A DNA stretch of 64,000 nt from Stomoxys calcitrans (lineage: Eukaryota; Arthropoda; Insecta; Diptera; Muscidae): the NCBI RefSeq assembly GCF_963082655.1, contig NC_081554.1, forward strand, positions 92,758,245 to 92,822,244, read 5' to 3'. The notes beneath the pieces are model-generated. The model searched no databases and was not told the origin of the DNA. It was given only the letters and a program-made list of their open reading frames with translations. Of this stretch, positions 43,311 to 54,714 are shown one piece after another (the first letter of the stretch is position 1; every line of letters begins with the position of its first letter). A program made the translations under genes and the position numbers.

Positions 43311-44559
43311 ACGGTCTGGCAAAACTGGTTTAAACAGCTCATCCACGTTTCGTGTTTTGTTTCACTGTCAAACATCTTAAGTTTCGTCTATAATTTAACC
43401 ATGATTCGTCTTATAAACAAACAACGCTTGCAAATTACAGAATTTTATTATCAAAATGCATGCTCTTTTAAGATAGTTCATCGCTCGCTTTTTCCATTGA
43501 GCGACGAAGCTCATTTTTAGCTCAATGGCTATGTGAAAAAGCAGAAACTGCAGGAGCTACCAATGCATCCCGAAAAAGCCAAAGTTTGGTGGGGTTTATG
43601 GGCTGGTGGGCATCATTGGATGGTACTTCTTCAAAGATGTTGCGAATCATAAGGTAACTGTGAATATTGAGCGCTATCGTGAGATGATATCCAATTTTTT
43701 TTTACCCAAAATGCAGGAGTTTGACTTGCATGAAATGTGGTTTCAACAAGAAGCTGCCACTTGCCACACATCACGCGTAACGAGGCGATTTCGGTGAACA
43801 TTTTATTTCACGTTCGGGACCGGTCTATTGACCGCCTAGATCGTGCGATTTAAAGCCTTTAGACTTTTTTTGTGGCTATGCGTCAATTGACGCATTGGAA
43901 GACAAGATTGAAACATTTATTCGTAAGATACCAGCCGAAATGTTGGAAAGAGCATGCCAAAATTGGACTAAGCGGGTAGACAATTTGAGGAGCAATCACG
44001 GTCAAAATTTGCATGAAATAATCTTCAAACATTAAATTATATAGACCGTACTATCGATTCAAATAAGGATTTCATGCATTTTTCTGAATATTATGTGTTT
44101 TTTTTTGCTCTTAAAATATCACCCTTTATATGAATTTAATATACATGTAGCCAACATGTATTTTTTGAATTAGTCTGTTATCATGCATTTATTTATTTTT
44201 TTTTTTCAAATAACTAATGGGTTTTAGTATCTGGTGCTTAATACTTGAAAACTAAGCGCGATTTCTTATCTCATCGAATCAACGATTTGATGTTAACAGT
44301 TTAAGTCCATTAGAAAGGTTTGTTTTTATTTTTATTTCACCTCTTCCATGACAACAGATATTGTTTGGCGAGAGCTAGTCTTCTTGTCAATTGAGATTTG
44401 TTGCATGCTTCAAAAAGAAAATTTTTTATTGAACTACGTGTGTCGAAAGTTCTAATTGAATGGCTCGAATGCTATAATAACACTCAGCGAAATTCGTTAT
44501 TAGAAGTAGCACAAAAGTTTCTCAATAACCTTTTCTGCTGAAAATAGGACAACAGTTAT

Positions 44560-45075
44560 GACTGTTGTTATGGCAAACGCTTAGCACTACTATTTTTATT
44601 AACAAATTATGCTGTTTTGACTAAAAAATCTGCTGTAATATTAAACGGATATTACTGCTTAAACAAACAAACAAACCCCATTTGCAAACAAATGCTATTG
44701 CACCCAGATAAAATTGTGAGTAAAATAATAGAAAATGTTAGCTGTAACAACAGAAAGTCTGCTAGAAATGAGAGCAATAGTTTTTTTTTTATAAATCAGA
44801 AGACATTTTCTGCTGTTTTCAAATGGGTAAACTCAATACTCAACAATTTGATAATTTTTAAACGATTTTTAATACAGTCGAAACCGGATAAGTGAAATGC
44901 GGAAAATACTTAATTTGTTATTCAAAATAGCAAACATGTTTGCTAAAATAACAGTTTTTTTTAGTTGAAAATGGAAAAGCATACATTATTGCTGTTTCAA
45001 CAAATATAGAGTTGCTGTTTTAGCAAACATTTTTGTCTGCAAATTGATGTAACAAAATCTGGTGTTTAAAAAGGA
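44560..45075. repeat. CAGCAGA-type repeats with a pogo-like MITE scrap
   Basis: Words such as TGCTGTTTTGACTAAAAAAT, TGTTAGCTGTAACAACAG and AGCAAACATTTTTGTCTGC. At about 44874-44912 the sequence ACAGTCGAAACCGGATAAGTG matches the terminus of the 9.05-kb MITE. Confidence 0.65.
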
Positions 45076-45255
45076 ATGTTTTGAAAATCCTGTACAATAT
45101 TGAGATTCGCAAAAATTGCATATTGTTGCCACCACAGATGGTTTTAAAATAACAATATTCAACACAATTCGTGGAAAGAGAATATGACAAAAATCATACA
45201 ACACTCTCAAAGGCAATAAATATGCAGTGAATGTTGTGAATATTTTTAATGTCGA

Positions 45256-45600
45256 TTGAATAAATCCTTTATATGTATGTATAAAAAACTGAATTTATTA
45301 GTAAGTTCGTTTGTTCTGTATAAACTCGAAAACGACTCAGCCGATTTTCTTGAAATTTTCACAGATTGTGGAAGGGGCAAAAGGCAATACAATTTGTTGA
45401 TATCATACGGGGTCGGACCCTTGCCCTTACACGATACTCCCAAAATTAAAAGTGGGCCGATCGGGACAATACAGGATTCAAATGAAAGTTATTTGGGAGT
45501 AGAGTACGAATATGATATTAAAAATGGGTCAAAGTATGAAGAGAGTCACCAGGGTTTAATTTTTTCTAAAATTTATAACTCCATGTTTTGCACCACAACA
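45256..45600 (+). repeat. Family G repeat
   Basis: Markers: CTCAGCCGATTTTCTTGAAA, TTTTCACAGATTGTGG, AAAGTGGGCCGATCGGGACA and GGGAGTAGAGTACGAAT. The 138-codon frame at 45256-45672 is repeat-derived. Confidence 0.65.
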
Positions 45601-45790
45601 AAATGTCAGCAAATGATGCAAATCTTATTTTTTTTGAATGTCTCACCTTTCATTTCATTACTTGAGGTATAGTATCTTTATAAGAAAGAGTGTAAAGAAG
45701 CACTCATCACAAACAATGAATGCATTGAAAGCGACAACACTACTTGCTGAAATATGAATGCCATATGAAAACGAATGTTTTTGTTCCATG

Positions 45791-45840
45791 ACGGTATGAC
45801 GTGTTTCGACCTCTTGGATAGGAGATCATCCTCATACACC
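45791..45840 (-). ncRNA. Decayed hammerhead-ribozyme-like motif of Penelope type
   Basis: The minus strand reads ATGAGGATGATCTCC, a loop, then GAGGTCGAAACACGTC. This matches the layout CUGAUGA - stem II - CGAAAC - short stem III - GUC typical of hammerheads in Penelope-like elements. GATCTC pairs with GAGGTC (one G-U), and GGUGU can pair with AUACC as stem I. The core has C3 to A and U7 to G changes, so it should be inactive. No Penelope protein remnant is visible nearby. Confidence 0.4.
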
Positions 45841-46239
45841 TTTAGGTGTAATACTAAGGCAATATACTGGAAGCCTTATATATCAAAGTAATTGCTGCTC
45901 TAATGTTCATCTGACTATCGTGGATCCCGGCTTTGTAACTCATTTCTGTGGTATTTATAACAATATTATATGAAATAAACATGTGGAATGTAAACAGCCA
46001 CTGAGACACTAATTTCCATTTGCCTACTGGTCAATATTTCTGTTTTTGGAGTACCTATGCATGTGTGCAATGCATTGACTGTAACAACATCGTTTTTTCC
46101 CTTGTCTACTAATAATCTGAATGTTGTTGTTGTTTTTTTTTTTATTTTTAACTAATTTAAATCCTTATTTGTTTTGTTTTTTCCACATTTTTTTTTTCCT
46201 TTGTGACACAACAAAAAATTATTTGCTTGTATTTAACAT

Positions 46240-46800
46240 GCTGTGTGTGTGGCCACTCCAACCCCAAATACCCCGAACCCGAATATATTTACCGACCATG
46301 GCAATATGAGACTCAAATTGGGAGTAGAGCACGAATTTAATTGCCACATTCGGCGCCTAAAATACACTTTAACAGAACTTATTTACCGAAAATGACAATA
46401 TGGGACTTAAATAAAAGGTATGAGAAGTTAAAAAAGGCGCAGCAAAGCTGGACCGGTTCTACTAGTTGCATATAAAAGCGAATGTAGATAAAAACAAAAC
46501 TCTTTCCCGGCTCTGGACGCTGTCTGCTGATTGTTCATAGTTAATTGTGCTGCTTTATCAGGAATGGATCTGCTGCAATAGCAAAATGTTTAAGTGCTAA
46601 ATTGTATGCAAATCAGGTAACGATGTTAGTTGAAATTTGAGTGCAATTTCCCAACTATGGACACATTTGTCCATAACCCTTAGTGTACCATTTCAAGGAA
46701 GTTTGCTAAAACGCCACTCAAATATTTGCTTACACAGCGGTCCCGTTTTCTCAGTTTCAGCAGACAAAAATTGCTGCAAACTTTTATGCTATTTTTTGGA
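46240..46800. repeat. Family G scrap, then CAGCAGA-type repeat
   Basis: 46270-46420 has GACCATGGCAATATGAGACTC and GGGAGTAGAGCACGAATTTAA. 46500-46800 has CAGCAGACAAAAATTGCTGC and TCTGCTGATTGTTC. Confidence 0.55.
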
Positions 46801-47094
46801 GTGTATATTGGGGATACTTTCTTGTGGTTTAGCGGCTAAAGGAATTGGATGTGGAGGCACGCAACTCAAGGTTTAAAGAGAAATTTTCTTAAACTGTACG
46901 CAGACAGAGGGCCGGAGGACTGAAAAAATGCCCGATTTCAAGGGTCTAGTTTTCTGAAATCAATAAAAAATAAATCATCATAAGAAGTGTGTTCATTCAG
47001 AGAAATTTGTTAGTAAAAACAAAGTCAAATATTTTCTGCTGTTTTCAAATGGTTGAAAGTAAAATAAGCTCGAACACGTCATAAATATTTCAAA

Positions 47095-47300
47095 ACATTT
47101 TTCGAACATCTTTCAGCTCATGTTCATATTCAATGGTTTCTATTCAAAGAATAGCATAGCAAAGAACTTATAAAAGTTGACCAAGTGTGTGTTACTATTC
47201 TAAACACTTTGACTGGTTAGCGGATCATGATTTCTTGTACTCCATCTATCTTCATCAACACCATTGTCAAATTGATTAAGGTGCCCTACATATCCAATTT
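47095..47300 (+). repeat. 200-bp dispersed repeat, copy 1
   Basis: TCTATTCAAAGAATAGCATAGCAAAGAACTTAT, CAAGTGTGTGTTACTATTC, TGACTGGTTAG(C/T)GGATCATG and AAGGTGCCCTACATA recur in the same order at 58005-58205. A shorter piece is at 58505-58600. Family unknown. Confidence 0.75.
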
Positions 47301-47472
47301 ATATTTCATCTTATCTTTCAATTTTACAAGGATATAACGTACAATTTTTTCAATTTTCTACAGTTTTCTCATTTTTGAACGAAATTAAATATAAAACAAA
47401 ACAATTATATATAAGCTTTTAAACAAAAAATTTCCTTCGCAATTTTTTTAATATATATAACAAGTGAAGCAT

Positions 47473-47775
47473 TTGTAGCGCAGAGGTTAGCCTGTCCGCC
47501 TATGACGTTGAACGCCTGAGTTCGAATCCTGACGAGACCATCAGAAAAAAAATTTTCAGCGGTGGCTTTCCCCTCCCAATGCTGGCAACATTTGTGAGGT
47601 AATATGCCATGTAAAACCTCTCTCCTAAGAGGTGTCGCACTGCGGCACGCCGTTCGTACTCGGCTATAAAAAGGAGGCCCCTTATCATTGAGCTTAAATT
47701 TGAATCGGACTGCACTCATTGATAGGTGAGAAGTTTACCCCTGTTCCTTAGTGGAATGTTCATGGGCAAAATTTC
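47473..47775 (+). repeat. SINE, near full length
   Basis: Head GTAGCGCAGAGGTTAGCCTG with A-box, B-box GTTCGAATCC, body through CGGCTATAAAAAGGAGGCCC, tail TTCATGGGCAAAATT. It lies within a CAGCAGA-type repeat. Target duplication unclear. Minus frames at 47405-47719 are antisense to it. Confidence 0.88.
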
Positions 47776-48159
47776 CAACAAATGCTTCAATTGTTGTTTA
47801 GAAGTTCAAAAGATGTAGTATAGTGTAGTATTAAAAAGTTTAAAATTTTTATTTTTATATTTCAGTAGACTAATTTCTCTGGGTGTATTAAAAATTTCTG
47901 GCGGATATCTTTATTGCTTCGAACGCTAAGGTAATTTCGGCTAACTGTCTTACATTGATATATGGACATAGAAATGAAAAGAGATCAATAATTTATGTAG
48001 TTTATGGGATAACAGATCAATATTTCGATGTGTCAAAAACTGAATAACTTGCTAGTATACGCCCATACTGTTGTCGGGTAGTATACTAGTCTAGAAATTA
48101 GTCTCATTTTTTCTTTGTTTGTCCGATTTTGTTTTTTGGCTATATTTAATTTGGGTAAG

Positions 48160-48265
48160 TTTGACGTCTGTTCAAAAAATAACCGTTTTTTAAATTTTTT
48201 CAAAAATTATTTATTATTTAATATTAACATCATCCTTCATTGAAGTAATGATCTGAGACCCAACA
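48160..48265. repeat. Partial relative of the adjacent MITE
   Basis: GACGTCTGTTCAAAAAATAACCG and the following TTTTCAAAAATTATTTATTA parallel the start of the MITE at 48273, suggesting an older copy or a tandem end. Confidence 0.5.
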
Positions 48266-48272
48266 AAATATA

Positions 48273-48662
48273 CGAGGTCTGATCAAATCATAACCGTATT
48301 GTAATTTTTTTCAAAAAGTATTCATTTATTCATCAATAACTATCTTGTCCCCTTCAAAGTAATCTCCTCAGATATATTTCCAATTTTTCTGTTTTTTTAA
48401 ATCCTCGAAACCCACGCTTTTTAGTTACACAAAACTTATTACAGTACCTTTGATCCATTTTTTCCAATAGTAAAAAGTTGAAGAGCACACCACAACACGA
48501 CTTACCTTTTTATCTGTCAAAAACAAACCGACAATCCAAAATGGCTAATATTACCAACATATGAAAACAAACATGTGTTCCAACACAACGGAATAGGAAA
48601 TGCAAAAATCGAACATACGTAACTCGCGCACTTTGAAATGCTTATTTTTTGATCAGACCTCG
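48273..48662. mobile_element. MITE with CGAGGTCTGATCAAA inverted repeats
   Basis: 390 bases flanked by TA on both sides. Left end CGAGGTCTGATCAAATCATA, right end TTTTTGATCAGACCTCG. TA duplication and end style suggest a mariner-type source. No coding capacity. Confidence 0.82.
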
Positions 48663-48664
48663 TA

Positions 48665-49365
48665 TTCCAGAAATGTTATCTAAATTAAATCAAACAATTT
48701 AAGCGACAAGTAGCTTAAGAAAAATGTGTTACTAATGCAAACTAGTGTATTTAAATAATACACTGTTTAGATGTTCGTATGATGTTTTCGCTACCAATTT
48801 TCTAACCATCTGTAGGTGATGTGTTATCTATCGTTGACATAGTATGAATGTAGTATAAAACGACGCAAGTATGAATGAATATTTTTGTGTTATATAGTAT
48901 TTGTTGATAAAAATAAAATATGTGTATATAAATATTTTCAACTACCTACATTTCTCGTATTGTGTATTTTTTTAATCTAACTTAAAAAGAAATGTATATA
49001 CGTATTACTTTTTTTCTAAACATGTGTACTAAATTTCTCTTTCGTTCGTCTATAAATTCATGACCTTCATCAATTAGAATTTGGTCATTTGTCTTGTTAC
49101 CTATGAGGGAATATATATTTTAAAGTTTACACCCAGAGAAATTGGTCTGCTTTTATCAGCTGATTATATTATATATATACTATAATAGTTAGATCTTTAG
49201 TATTATGTAAGGGATTCCATAAACAGAACAATTTTATTATTTTTTGTTACTAATTGTAACCTTATTGAAAATAAATATGCAAAATGGTTGGGGAACCAAG
49301 AAAACATTTGTTTTGTTAGATATGTTTGAATGTACATTCAACTTTATAAGTAACTAGCAGGACAG
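48665..49365. other. No gene; one CACCCAGAGAAAT repeat end at about 49130
   Basis: AT-rich. TTTACACCCAGAGAAATTGG at 49128-49147 is the end motif of the CAGCAGA-type family. Confidence 0.45.
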
Positions 49366-50335
49366 GGTCCGCTCCGCTACGCCTTCTTTCACTCTCTTAT
49401 TTTATCTGAGTCCTAGAGTGACAAAAAGTCCTGTTTAAGGATGCTGGTCGCCATATTGGTGCTCTTCTATTATTAAAATTTCTTTCATTTTGACCTTATA
49501 TTGCTATGGTCGGTAAATATGTCTGGTATGGGGGTGAGGTGGCACCATATGTATTAGATTCGTGCTCTAGTCTCAAATACCTTTCATTTGAGCCTAATAA
49601 AATAAATTTTCATAAATTTTCAATTGACGGGCTTTGAAGAAGGGCCGGCCGCCCTAGATATCCCACCTTAAATAAACTGATTTTCTCGTAAATCGCATCA
49701 CCGAGATCTGGCGCTTATGAAAATAGGGTAAGGGAGGGTTCACCCATTAAAGTGTGGATGTTAGATCTACTTCATACTTTTGGTTTTGGTGGTTTATTGG
49801 AGTAGCCAAACTCTTTACCCGAAAGTGGGTATCAGATTCATACTCCACTCCCAAAAACTGCATTTGAGCTACATATTGCTATAGTCGGTATATATGTGTG
49901 GTTGAGAGAGAGTTTATGAGATTAGTCGTTCCCGAAACACTTGGCCCCTTTTTGCCATAATCCACAAATATGTTCAGTTTGAGGGCCCCTCAGACACCAA
50001 GGAATATATTTTTATTTCAGATTTGTACTCTGCTTTTAAATACGAAATTTGTATACCAAGTTCGTACTTTACTATTAGATACCTTTCGTTTGATACCCAT
50101 ATTGTCCCAATCGTAAACATGTCCGTGCGGGGGGTTTTGGGGGGTAGGGAGGCCCCTCAGACTCCAAGGAATAATTTTTATTTCAGATTTGTACTCCCCC
50201 CCCCTTCGTATAACAAAAAATGTAGTACCCTATTTTCTACCATCTGTGAAAATTTCATGAAAATCGGTTCAGCCGTTTTTTAATTCTATACGGAACAGAC
50301 AAACAAACAAAGCGCAACAATTTCATTTTTGTGTA
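49365..50335 (-). repeat. Family G repeats, tandem-like cluster
   Basis: Starts with GCAGGACAGGGTCCGCTCC and ends with AAAATCGGTTCAGCCGTTTTT and ACGGAACAGACAAACAAAC. Internal blocks repeat TTTGATACCCATATTG and TCAGATTTGTACTC. Open frames within are incidental. Confidence 0.6.
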
Positions 50336-50379
50336 ATAGATCAGAATTAAGATTAATTTAAATTCCTTTTTGCCATTTG

Positions 50380-51060
50380 AGAACACCACATGTTGTTTGC
50401 TGTTTTAACAAAATATTGCTGCTGTTCAATTTTTAAGCAGAAGAACATTTTTTTGTCCGAAAATTTATGTAGCGATTTATTAAATTGGTGTAATACATAT
50501 GCTTTAACAAATTATTTTATTTCTTTTACGTGGATACTTATGTGGTATACCTAGACAGACCAACCCGTCATTGACCCTTTGTATAAAACAGTATTACTGT
50601 TCGCCAAATTTTTATCAAAATACTGCTAACACCCAATTTGCAGAGTAATATGGGAACCCTGTGATCAAATGGAAGAACATTATAATTCCAAGTAACTGCA
50701 CCTCTTCGAATAAAAAACATTAAACTTTTCTTGTGATATATTTCGTTTTGCTATAACAAATGTGAAATCTTAGTAAGAATACATTTTTTAAATGAATACT
50801 AGATGAATTCGAGGTCGGGACCGCTCCTTAAGTACTTCAACCCAATATTTTATATCATTATAGTACTCTGCACCCAAATACCTTTCTTTTGAGCATCATT
50901 TTGTTCCGTATGGTCCATTTTTGATTTTAGGTGGCGTTTTGGTGGACATGGACCTGTTTTATGGCTTATCTTAGGAAAATCTGTTCAGCCGTTTTTGAGT
51001 CTATGGGGAACAAACAAATTTACAAACCCATAAACAAACAAACACAAATTAATTTTTATG
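50380..51060. repeat. CAGCAGA-type scrap and a further family G end
   Basis: 50395-50460 has TGTTTGCTGTTTTAACAAAA. 50810-51060 has ACCTTTCTTTTGAGCATCATTTTG and TCTGTTCAGCCGTTTTTGAG with AACAAACAAATT. Confidence 0.5.
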
Positions 51061-51119
51061 AACATATATAGAAGATCTATATACATATTTGTCAATGAAT
51101 GTATGTATGTATACTTAAC

Positions 51120-52470
51120 CGAAAACCCCATGTCCAAACTAAAACGTTAGTAGACGACATGGGAGTCAGAGCAGAGTCAACGGAGACACGTTGAGGCTTT
51201 TGATAAAAACGCATTTTCCACATGATACGACGGGACTCATGAAGACACCGGAATCTTGAAATAATGATGTAGATCGAAAGTTTATCATTACGAAATTTAT
51301 GGTGAAGGAATCCTTGAGGAGCTTCAAACCATTTAAGTCACCCAGACCTGATGGAATATTACTACAGAAGGAGGCAGGCTATTTGGAGTCCCACCTGGCC
51401 AATATTTTTACAGCGTGTCTGGGACTTGTATACACTCCGAAAGCCTGGCAAGAGGCACGGGTGGTATTTATACCCAAGTCCGGCAGGGCAAGTTACAAAG
51501 GCCTACAGCCTTACGTCCTTTCTACTCAAAACCATGAAACGTTTTGTGGACACCATGATTAATAGTAGGGCATCCAGTGAACTGCTCAAATCTAAACAGC
51601 ATTCCTATGTCAAAGGAAGGTCGGTGCATACAGCCCAGCACGAGATTGTGCATAAAATGGAAGAATCATTCAAGAGGTACACATTGGTGGTAGGGATTGA
51701 CATCGAGGGGGCTTTTAACAATGTGCGGACCGACACACGGATCCAATCCTTAGACCAGTACCGGGTGGATAGGGACCTTAGAGACTGGATAAATCCTATG
51801 TCAAGAACAGGTGGATAAATTGTGGGTCCAACGACATAAATATAATGGCACAGGGCACCACACAGAGAGCATTTTATTGCTACTCCTTTGGGTGACCACC
51901 ATAAAAAACCTATTACGGATGCTGACTGAAGTGGGATCTGAATCCGTCTGCTACGCAGACGATATTACTATACTTCTAATGGGTAAGGATCCGAACCAGC
52001 TATGCAGAAGGGCCAAAATGGTCTTGCAGATGGCATAAGACAGGACTTGACCTAGGGGTTTCAATGTTAACCCAGAAAAGACCGAAATCTGCTTGTTCAC
52101 GAGGAAGACAAATGTGGGCCAGTTTAACGCATCACGTTCCCTTAGTAAAACGATTTCGATATCTGAGAAGGTCAAATACTTATGTGTGATCTTAACAGAA
52201 AACTGAATTGGAATTTTCACATTCAGGAGCGTACTGAGAAGGCTCACAGATTTTGGGCACTATTAGGACGGGCTTTAGGTTCTCATTTCTATGAGAACCT
52301 GTCTGTTGTAGTGGATGTGAACATTCGCAAGTTATTGGGCTTTTTAAAACGATCTGGATTGTTCAACGGTAGGAACTAGAAGGCATCTTCCTTCTTCTGT
52401 TCCTGTGGTATCACAATGGACGAAAACGTCGGAGTCTGATGGCAGACTGCCACTTAAACCTATTCTAATC
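51120..52470 (+). mobile_element. LINE family A, copy 4 (reverse transcriptase part)
   Basis: From 51299: RSFKPFKSPRPDGI and KAWQEARVVFIPKSG. After a frameshift it continues FLLKTMKRFVDTMI, KQHSYVKGRSVHTAQHEIV, VVGIDIEGAFNNV. After a stop and shift it reads SVCYADDITILL and LNWNFHIQERTEKA up to WALLGRALGS. It then jumps, by deletion of the RNase H and C-terminal region, into the 3' part (GTGGATGTGAACATTCGCAAG) and the tail GACTGCCACTTAAACC. At least three frame breaks, so it is dead. Confidence 0.88.
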
Positions 52471-52828
52471 TTCCTTTTTTATTTTCAGGTGGGAGGAATT
52501 TCAAGTGTTATTATATTTAAAATTTTAATTTTATGATATAGTAAAGGATTTACACATTTCGGGGGTACATTATTCGGAGTGTTACGCCAAAACTGCAAAC
52601 ATGTTTTGCTGTGTTGGACGATAACATTTTTAAAGCAGCCAAAAATGGCTTTACGCTACACAAAAATTGTATATTTTATTATCTTTCAATATTGCGCAAT
52701 TTTTTTTTTTCTAATTTTCTACAATTTGATAATATTTTTGCGATACCAAATAAAAGCAGCAGACAAAATTTCTACTAAGATCATAGTAAGCAAATGTCAG
52801 TTAATTTATTACAAATGCTTAGATTAAT
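52471..52828. other. No gene; CAGCAGA-type remnants
   Basis: AAAAGCAGCAGACAAAATTTCTAC at about 52753. The 82-codon frame at 52579-52827 is low-complexity. Confidence 0.4.
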
Positions 52829-52840
52829 TTGCAGAGGATG

Positions 52841-52998
52841 CAAAATACGAATTTTGCCCGTGAACATTTCACTAAGGAACAGGGTCACACTGAGGCACGC
52901 CGTTCGAATTCGACTATAAAAAGGAGGCCCCTTGTCAATGATCTTAAACTTGAATCGGACTGCACTCATTGATATGTGAGAAGTTTGCCCCTTGCCCC
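52841..52998 (-). repeat. 5'-inverted SINE (twin-priming product)
   Basis: Flanked by an exact 12-base duplication, TTGCAGAGGATG at 52829-52840 and 52999-53010. The first part (to about 52887) is the SINE tail on the minus strand. The rest (GGCACGCCGTTCG...GAAGTTTGCCCC) is the SINE body on the plus strand, so the body is inverted relative to the tail. Confidence 0.85.
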
Positions 52999-53059
52999 TT
53001 GCAGAGGATGAAACAAAATAGTTTAAAATTATATATTTGAAATTCTAATACCGGTCGAA

Positions 53060-53670
53060 CGAAAAAGGATACCCCAGCAAATTTTGTTAGTAATTACAAC
53101 TATATGTTTGATGCAGCAACAGAAAATCCGTCGAAATTGGGACGGCAGTAATTTTTTGCTAAAAAAAAACAAATCGAAAAGAAATCTTATAATGTCATCA
53201 ATAATTCAAAAATTTGTGTATTGCATCTCATCTTTTAATTTTAGGGCTTTATAGCGGCCAATTTTTTTGAACTTTTTCAACACCTGAAGAAATTTGTTGG
53301 TGAAAATAGCAAAAAGGGGACAGAAGTACTTTTTTTCTGCTGTTTTCAGGTGGAAAAAAGTTGAAAATAGTCTACAAATATCACTAATACTTTAAAAATT
53401 TGTATAAGGCCTGTTACCTTTCAAGTTTATATAACTTTTTAGCGATTTTAAAGAACATAAGTTGAAAAACAACTTACATCTTATTTAAGCTTTTAAACAA
53501 AAAATGTAGCCTAGAATTGGCAAACATGTAATTAAAGTATAGCAAATGATTGAATTGTTGTTTAGAATTACAAAAAATGTGTATGACTTCATTAAAAAAT
53601 TTAAAAATTTTAGTTTAATATTTGCAGACAGTGTTTGCTAAAATCACCACACTATGTTTTCTGGTTGTAC
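53060..53670 (+). repeat. CAGCAGA-type repeat, long copy
   Basis: Contains TTTTCTGCTGTTTTCAGGTGG, AAGTATAGCAAATGATTGAATTG and TTTGCAGACAGTGTTTGC. The same order as 47030-47890, which is interrupted there by the SINE. Confidence 0.65.
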
Positions 53671-53674
53671 ATTA

Positions 53675-53985
53675 GATTTTTTTCTACGATTTGAGCCCAA
53701 ATCACTGAAATTTTCTGCTAAATATTTTCGAATGATTTATAGAAGATTTGTGTTTGGACGTAAAGAATTCTAAAATTATTTTGATTCGTCCGTAGGTGTT
53801 CTAAGAAGCAAGAAATATCCTGTTGCTGGTACTGGTTTTTTGTTTTTACACATATTTTAGATATTTATGCATTTTATTGAAGAAGGAATAAGAATACATA
53901 ACATTCAATGAATACAAGATCATAAGAATATTTTACCATAGTCGTTTTTGTCTAATCAGGCTCATAAAGCCAAATTGTAAGACAG
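53675..53985. other. No gene seen
   Basis: Unique AT-rich sequence. Confidence 0.4.
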
Positions 53986-53989
53986 ATTA

Positions 53990-54385
53990 ATATGTGAGTT
54001 ATATAATCTTATTGACTGATTTGAACTATTTTTTGATACGGACATTGAAAGTCAGAAATCATCGTGCGAAATTTTCAGCCAATACGGTTAAGAATTGCAC
54101 CCTCTATGGGCTCCAGAAGTCAATACGATTTATATAGGAGCTATATCAGGTTATGGACCGATTTTAACAATATGTATCATATATGTACAAAATGTCAGCC
54201 TTAATTGCGCCCTATTAGGGTTCAAGAAGTCAAGTCAGGAGATCGGTTTTTATGAGAGCTATATGTAAACATGGAACGATTTGGCCCATTCACAATCCCA
54301 AACAACCTACATCAACCAGAAATATGTATGCCAATTTTCGGGTTAGCATTATTCGATAGTTAGCATGCAGTCTATCTCTGTTAGA
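53990..54385 (-). repeat. DINE-like repeat fragment
   Basis: Units with AGGTTATGGACCGATTTT, TCAAGAAGTCAAGTCAGGAGATCGG and CATGGAACGATTTGGCCC. It ends near GTTAGCATGCAGTCTATC. Both outer ends are missing. Confidence 0.7.
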
Positions 54386-54584
54386 AAGAACACTTTTCAT
54401 CATTAAAGAATTTGCAGCTTCTCACAATGACGCCAAACCGTTGCAATTTTACAGTTAGAGAGGTGAGTTTAGTTTGCGTTGTCACATGGGAACACTAAAT
54501 AACAGCAGACAAAATAACTTCTTAAATCATATATCATATGTATTCCTCAAATTTAAAGATTAAATTTATTAAAAAATCAGAAGA

Positions 54585-54700
54585 CACGAATATTTCTTTA
54601 AGGAACAGTAGGGAGACATCTCAAATATTAATGATTGCTGTTCGATTCAAGTTCTTACTCAATGATAAGGGATCTCCTTTTTACAGCCGAGTCTTTAGGT
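54585..54700 (-). repeat. SINE fragment
   Basis: CTTTAAGGAACAGTAGG, TTCGATTCAAGTTCTTACTCA and CTCCTTTTTACAGCCGAGTC. No head. Confidence 0.7.
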
Positions 54701-54714
54701 AAAAACAGTTTTGA

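Larger units (their letters stand above)
41234..44131 (+). mobile_element. Mariner/Tc1-type element, decayed, with nested LINE
   Basis: The left end is AAAGGGTGATTTTTTA at 41234 and the right end, inverted, is AAAGGGTGATATTTTAAGAG at 44131, both next to TA. The transposase resumes at 43401 after the LINE: MIRLINKQRLQITEFYYQNA, then a deletion, then LSDEAHF (stop) NGYVKKQ, LQELPMHPEKAKVWWGLWAGG, and FDLHEMWFQQEAATCHTSR. Further down there is a broken C-terminus and the 3' UTR. Internal deletion and several frameshifts make it dead. Related to, but clearly diverged from, the foldback element at 28.3 kb. Confidence 0.82.

Noticed and set aside
45256..45672. 138-codon frame looking like a unique gene
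   Set aside because: It covers a family G dispersed repeat whose other copies carry stops and indels.
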